Part shown: positions 7,019-9,258 of the stretch, one piece after another | Layout of the letters: each line of letters begins with the position of its first letter | Position numbering within the stretch: position 1 is the first letter of the stretch | Notes under the pieces: generated by a model | The model's input: only the letters and a program-made list of their open reading frames with translations | What the model was told of the DNA's origin: nothing | Database searches by the model: none | Made by a program: the position numbers and the translations under genes | Source: Rickettsia typhi | GTDB lineage: Bacteria; Pseudomonadota; Alphaproteobacteria; Rickettsiales; UBA1997 | Direction of reading: 5' to 3' | DNA length: 9,258 nucleotides | Assembly: GCA_945874115.1 (NCBI GenBank) | Contig: CAMCFD010000059.1 | Span: forward strand, 1 to 9,258

Positions 7019-7057
7019 AATTTTGCAAAACATTCAAAATAGATAATTTTGTAAAAT
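7019..7057 (+). repeat. Pair of 13-nt direct repeats upstream of the zinc-box promoter
   Basis: AATTTTGCAAAAC (7019-7031) and AATTTTGTAAAAT (7045-7057) match at 11 of 13 positions with a 26-nt offset. The core of the first, TTTTGCAAAA, is itself palindromic. They lie just upstream of the -35 element at 7063, where an activator or an additional repressor could bind. AT-rich sequence makes chance similarity plausible, and the repeats could also relate to the end of the nhaA transcript. Confidence 0.3.
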
Positions 7058-7062
7058 ATAGT

Positions 7063-7090
7063 TTGACAAAGCTAAATGTTATATTATAAC
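7063..7090 (+). promoter_or_regulatory. Candidate sigma70 promoter of the His-rich protein gene
   Basis: TTGACA (7063-7068, perfect -35), a 16-nt spacer, then TATAAC (7085-7090, 5 of 6 to the -10 consensus). The -10 hexamer lies inside the first zinc-type operator box and the second box covers the expected start near 7097. A bound repressor would therefore block RNA polymerase. The predicted 5' leader is only about 20 nt and contains no Shine-Dalgarno. Confidence 0.65.
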
Positions 7091-7091
7091 A
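7077..7091. promoter_or_regulatory. Zur-type box 1 (TGTTATATTATAACA)
   Basis: A perfect 7-1-7 inverted repeat centred on T7084. It overlaps the -10 hexamer of the candidate promoter (7085-7090). This is the upstream half of the 40-bp operator. Confidence 0.75.
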
Positions 7092-7093
7092 TA

Positions 7094-7108
7094 TGTTATA
7101 ATATAACA
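7094..7108. promoter_or_regulatory. Zur-type box 2 (TGTTATAATATAACA)
   Basis: A perfect 7-1-7 inverted repeat centred on A7101, 17 bp from the centre of box 1. It covers the predicted transcription start. The close spacing would let two repressor dimers bind side by side, as Zur does on the E. coli znuA/znuC operator. Confidence 0.75.
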
Positions 7109-7118
7109 TTTAAAAAAT

Positions 7119-8828
7119 ATGAGACATAACAAAGTAACTCCATTTTCACCACCAGCAATCGAGGAAGAATTTTTCGATGCCACTTCAGAAACCCACAATC
7201 AAGAATTACCCGATTCAACGATTATAGAAATTCCCCATCGCACTAACGGCGCTAGTTTTAGCGATATTAAAGGTTTAACAATTACTGACGTTATCGATAA
7301 AATGCTTGCGGAAATTTTCAAAAAACATCCACAAATGCGCGGCTATCAAAACAGTATGGGAAACTATTATCGTATGCGCTTGGTAATGGATATTTATGAA
7401 AATTTAGGTAGAAACACAAGGATAACAAAGTTTGAGTCTCTTACAAGCGAGCAATTTAAAGAAATTGGTCAATGTCTTGTGAAATCAGTTAAAGAGCGCA
7501 TTGATGTCAGCAGAAGAGCCAATCGATTGAATCTGGGATTTCACAGTCTTAATATGGCAACTTTAATAATTTTTAATGCACTTGCTTATCACGGAATAAA
7601 TGCACTTAACTGTGACCTTGATACTAAGGACGATTTTTATGCTTCATTTAAGCAACAAGCAATCATTCCATCGATTATTGCCGCAATAACATTTGTTATG
7701 ACAAATTCAACGCTTATTCAACAAGATTCAGGAAATCATTGTGCCGAAGTCATATTTAATCTTGCGGTTGACTTAAATAAAGCGGTTCTTGGTAAGCTTA
7801 AAGTTTTATCACAAGAAGAAAAATCAAGAATTTCACGAAGCATAGCAAATTCAAATTCCGAAATTGACAAAGAAAAACTTCAAACGCATCTTGACGAGCT
7901 AGATTCTAAAGTCGCAATTTTTCTTGAGCAAGATGAACAAAGTGAACAAATTCTAAGAGCCGGACTTCACAAGCAAGAATTTCACGAAGCAATCAGATTC
8001 TATGCGCGCTTTATAAGTGCCGCCACAATTGCGCTTGGGGGAATTGCGGTTTTTGACAAAGTCGCCTCACTTATTATTGCCAAATCATTGAGCAAAGAGG
8101 CTTTTTGCAAGCAAAGTGGTTTTCTTGACGATGATCGAGCAGAGTTTGTTGCGAATTTTATGCCAAAACTAATAACACTAATAACAAGCGCCGTAAGAAA
8201 TGCCAGCAATGCAAAAAGAGAGGTGGCATTTTTTGATATCGCCCATCAAGTCTCAACAATGAATAATTTAATTTTAGAAATATTGCCAGCAATTGACAGC
8301 AAGATAAAATTACCGCAAATGCTATTTGAACTGACACAAACAATTAGCATCGAGCACGCAAAATGCCACGCTCACGATCATCAAGAACACGGTCATGGTC
8401 ACAGTCATCATCATAGTCACGAACATCATCACGAACATAGCGGTGAATTGTTTGACTATGCAAGATCGATGTGGCGTCAAGCTTACGGAGGATTGATATG
8501 GGCAATAAATAAAATAAACCCTCTAGCAAGAATAATGACGGGAGACACCTTGACTGAAGAAAAATATAAAGGATTGCAAGACGCGCTAAGACAAGATTTA
8601 GATTTATCTTCGCAAAACCGCCAAGTCTTTGCTGAAAATGAATGGTATTATAGAAGAAATCTTGCGAAAATTTTCGAAACCAAACTTTTCGACAAAGAAA
8701 ATAATATTCTTACCCTTGAAAAAACTGGAGATTTGTTCTTGACTGACAAGCCATCACAATTAGTGAGCAAACCTTTAATTGAAAGAAGAATAGACCATGC
8801 AACAGGTATAGTTGAAACAATATTTTAA
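7119..8828 (+). CDS. Unrecognised His-rich, probably membrane-associated protein under a Zur-type operator
   Basis: I do not recognise this 569-residue protein. It has no signal peptide. Residues 1-140 are hydrophilic and mostly helical in character. Hydrophobic segments lie at about 142-161, 181-200, 296-321 and, weaker, 345-361, with a charged helical stretch between (about 205-290). Residues 413-440 hold 15 His plus one Cys, all consistent with metal binding. Further candidate ligands are H207-C208 and H284/H289. The C-terminal ~125 residues are soluble in character. The two hydrophobic pairs and the EV-x-F helix after each hint at an internal duplication. It lacks the fold signatures of CDF or ZIP transporters and of ZnuA or COG0523 GTPases, despite the similar His-rich loop. 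The start is the first ATG after the operator; the next in-frame Met is residue 62. Inference: a zinc-starvation protein for zinc binding, trafficking or storage. Confidence 0.85.
   Translation: MRHNKVTPFSPPAIEEEFFDATSETHNQELPDSTIIEIPHRTNGASFSDIKGLTITDVIDKMLAEIFKKHPQMRGYQNSMGNYYRMRLVMDIYENLGRNTRITKFESLTSEQFKEIGQCLVKSVKERIDVSRRANRLNLGFHSLNMATLIIFNALAYHGINALNCDLDTKDDFYASFKQQAIIPSIIAAITFVMTNSTLIQQDSGNHCAEVIFNLAVDLNKAVLGKLKVLSQEEKSRISRSIANSNSEIDKEKLQTHLDELDSKVAIFLEQDEQSEQILRAGLHKQEFHEAIRFYARFISAATIALGGIAVFDKVASLIIAKSLSKEAFCKQSGFLDDDRAEFVANFMPKLITLITSAVRNASNAKREVAFFDIAHQVSTMNNLILEILPAIDSKIKLPQMLFELTQTISIEHAKCHAHDHQEHGHGHSHHHSHEHHHEHSGELFDYARSMWRQAYGGLIWAINKINPLARIMTGDTLTEEKYKGLQDALRQDLDLSSQNRQVFAENEWYYRRNLAKIFETKLFDKENNILTLEKTGDLFLTDKPSQLVSKPLIERRIDHATGIVETIF
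8355..8438 (+). other. Histidine-rich putative metal-binding segment
   Basis: Codons 413-440 of the preceding gene encode 15 His in 28 residues, interspersed with Gly, Ser, Glu, Asp and one Cys (C416). The HxHxH and HHH spacing resembles the flexible zinc-binding loops of ZnuA, ZIP and CDF transporters. CAT and CAC codons are mixed (seven and eight by my count), so this is not a simple recent trinucleotide expansion. The segment sits between the hydrophobic half and the soluble C-terminal part, where it could act as a metal-collecting loop. Confidence 0.88.
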
Positions 8829-9258
8829 TAAAATCCGTCAATTACGACCTTGAATTTTTCTTCAAGAACATTGCGCTTCAATTTCATCGACGGAGTAATT
8901 TCGCCAGTTTCAATCGAAATTTGTGCGTTAATTATTGCAAATTTAAAAATCTGTTCGCTGCGATCAACTCTAGCATTGACTTCAAAAATTTTCTTAGACA
9001 CAAAATTTCGCAAATTTTCAGACTTTAAAAACTCAGCATCATCGCCACTAAAACCAAACTTTTTCTTGAATTTTTCAAGCAATTCAAAGTCGGGGAAAAA
9101 TAATGCTGAAACGAAATTTCTGCCCTCAGCGATAATAATTGCGCCGGTCAAGAAACCTAATTCTTGCACTAATTTTTGCTCAAGCGAAACCGGATTTACA
9201 TATTTTCCGTTCGCAGTTTTAAACAACTCTTTTTTGCGCCCAGTGATTTTTATGAAAC
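8825..9258 (-). CDS. Long-chain acyl-CoA synthetase-type AMP-binding enzyme, C-terminal part (5' end outside window)
   Basis: This is the C-terminal domain of an AMP-forming acyl-CoA synthetase (ANL superfamily), which activates a fatty acid via acyl-AMP to acyl-CoA. The frame is open to the window edge, so the gene continues beyond 9258 and the leucine TTG at 9226 is internal. At the upstream edge the frame reads ITGRKKELFKTANGKYVNP, matching the family hinge motif (TGRKKE-x-x-K-x-x-x-GK-x-V-x-P). The C-terminus carries ITPSMKLKR, where family members have LTPTLKLKR with the catalytic lysine. About 144 residues are visible of an expected 550-650. Long-chain specificity is inferred from these motifs; the adenylation core is not visible. 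Its stop overlaps that of the convergent His-rich gene by 4 nt. Confidence 0.88.
   Translation of the reverse strand, partial: FIKITGRKKELFKTANGKYVNPVSLEQKLVQELGFLTGAIIIAEGRNFVSALFFPDFELLEKFKKKFGFSGDDAEFLKSENLRNFVSKKIFEVNARVDRSEQIFKFAIINAQISIETGEITPSMKLKRNVLEEKFKVVIDGFY

Larger units (their letters stand above)
7073..7112. promoter_or_regulatory. Perfect 40-bp palindrome: double Zur-type (zinc uptake regulator) operator
   Basis: Every one of the 20 base pairs around the centre (7092/7093) is complementary; symmetry breaks at 7072/7113. The palindrome is built of two 15-mers, each itself symmetric, separated by TA. Each contains TGTTATA-N-TATAACA, the core of the Zur box described for gammaproteobacteria, and the outer flanks AAAT/ATTT extend the match. 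Zur is a Fur-family repressor that binds when zinc is sufficient. The element ends 6 nt before the ATG of a gene with a large histidine cluster, which independently fits zinc control. Alternatives are another Fur-family regulator (PerR, Fur or Mur boxes share AT-rich symmetry) or an mRNA hairpin near the start codon. No zur gene lies in the window. Confidence 0.78.

Noticed and set aside
7073..7112. The palindrome as a Rho-independent terminator of nhaA
   Set aside because: It has almost no G/C pairs, no loop and no T-tract, and lies 6 nt before an ATG behind a good promoter; an operator fits better.
8355..8438. His-codon repeat as a microsatellite or CRISPR-like repeat
   Set aside because: Codons alternate between CAT and CAC with Gly, Ser, Glu and Asp between them in an intact frame; there is no spacer-repeat structure.
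7119..8828. Naming the His-rich protein a cation diffusion facilitator or ZIP transporter
   Set aside because: Only the His-rich loop resembles those families; the six- or eight-helix pattern and the core metal-site motifs are not visible.
9224..9226. TTG as the start of a 133-residue protein
   Set aside because: The frame continues to the window edge with the conserved ITGRKKE motif, so this TTG is an internal leucine of a longer synthetase.

Overview
The window looks like a piece of an AT-rich alphaproteobacterial chromosome. This rests on the alphaproteobacterial flavour of BamD and GlmM, a complete Gram-negative envelope set (BamD, LptA, LptB), and very tight gene packing with overlapping ends. 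TGA is used as a stop (bamD, lptA), so the code is standard. The assignment is by protein character only; no rRNA or tRNA is present and I cannot name a genus. Biotin and histidine enzymes argue against the most reduced Rickettsiales-type parasites.

Left part (2-4431). The 3' half of glmM (peptidoglycan/LPS precursor synthesis) reads rightward and meets, with a 4-nt stop overlap, a leftward four-gene run: DUF192 protein, hisD, bamD, bioA. These genes are 1 nt apart, 19 nt apart, then overlapping by 8 nt, so they are probably one transcript although their functions are unrelated (periplasmic protein, histidine, outer-membrane assembly, biotin).

Middle (4316-7004). lptA and lptB read rightward with an ATGA overlap and encode the periplasmic bridge and ATPase of LPS transport. 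lptA is divergent from the DUF192 gene, and the two 5' ends overlap rather than flank a shared intergenic promoter; each candidate promoter sits inside the other gene. nhaA (Na+/H+ antiporter) follows as its own unit.

Right part (7005-9258) holds the most unusual signal. A perfect 40-bp palindrome at 7073-7112 lies 6 nt before the start of an unrecognised 569-residue protein. It resolves into two adjacent 15-mers of form TGTTATA-W-TATAACA, which is the core of the zinc-uptake-regulator (Zur) box known from gammaproteobacteria. A TTGACA/TATAAC promoter has its -10 element inside the first box. The downstream protein has several hydrophobic segments and a stretch with 15 histidines in 28 residues. 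Operator and product point independently to zinc, suggesting a Zur-controlled, His-rich, probably membrane-associated protein active in zinc starvation. It converges with a 4-nt overlap on the 3' end of a long-chain acyl-CoA synthetase-type gene that runs off the window.

There is no gene-free stretch over 300 nt. I see no RNA gene, insertion sequence, CRISPR array or attachment site.
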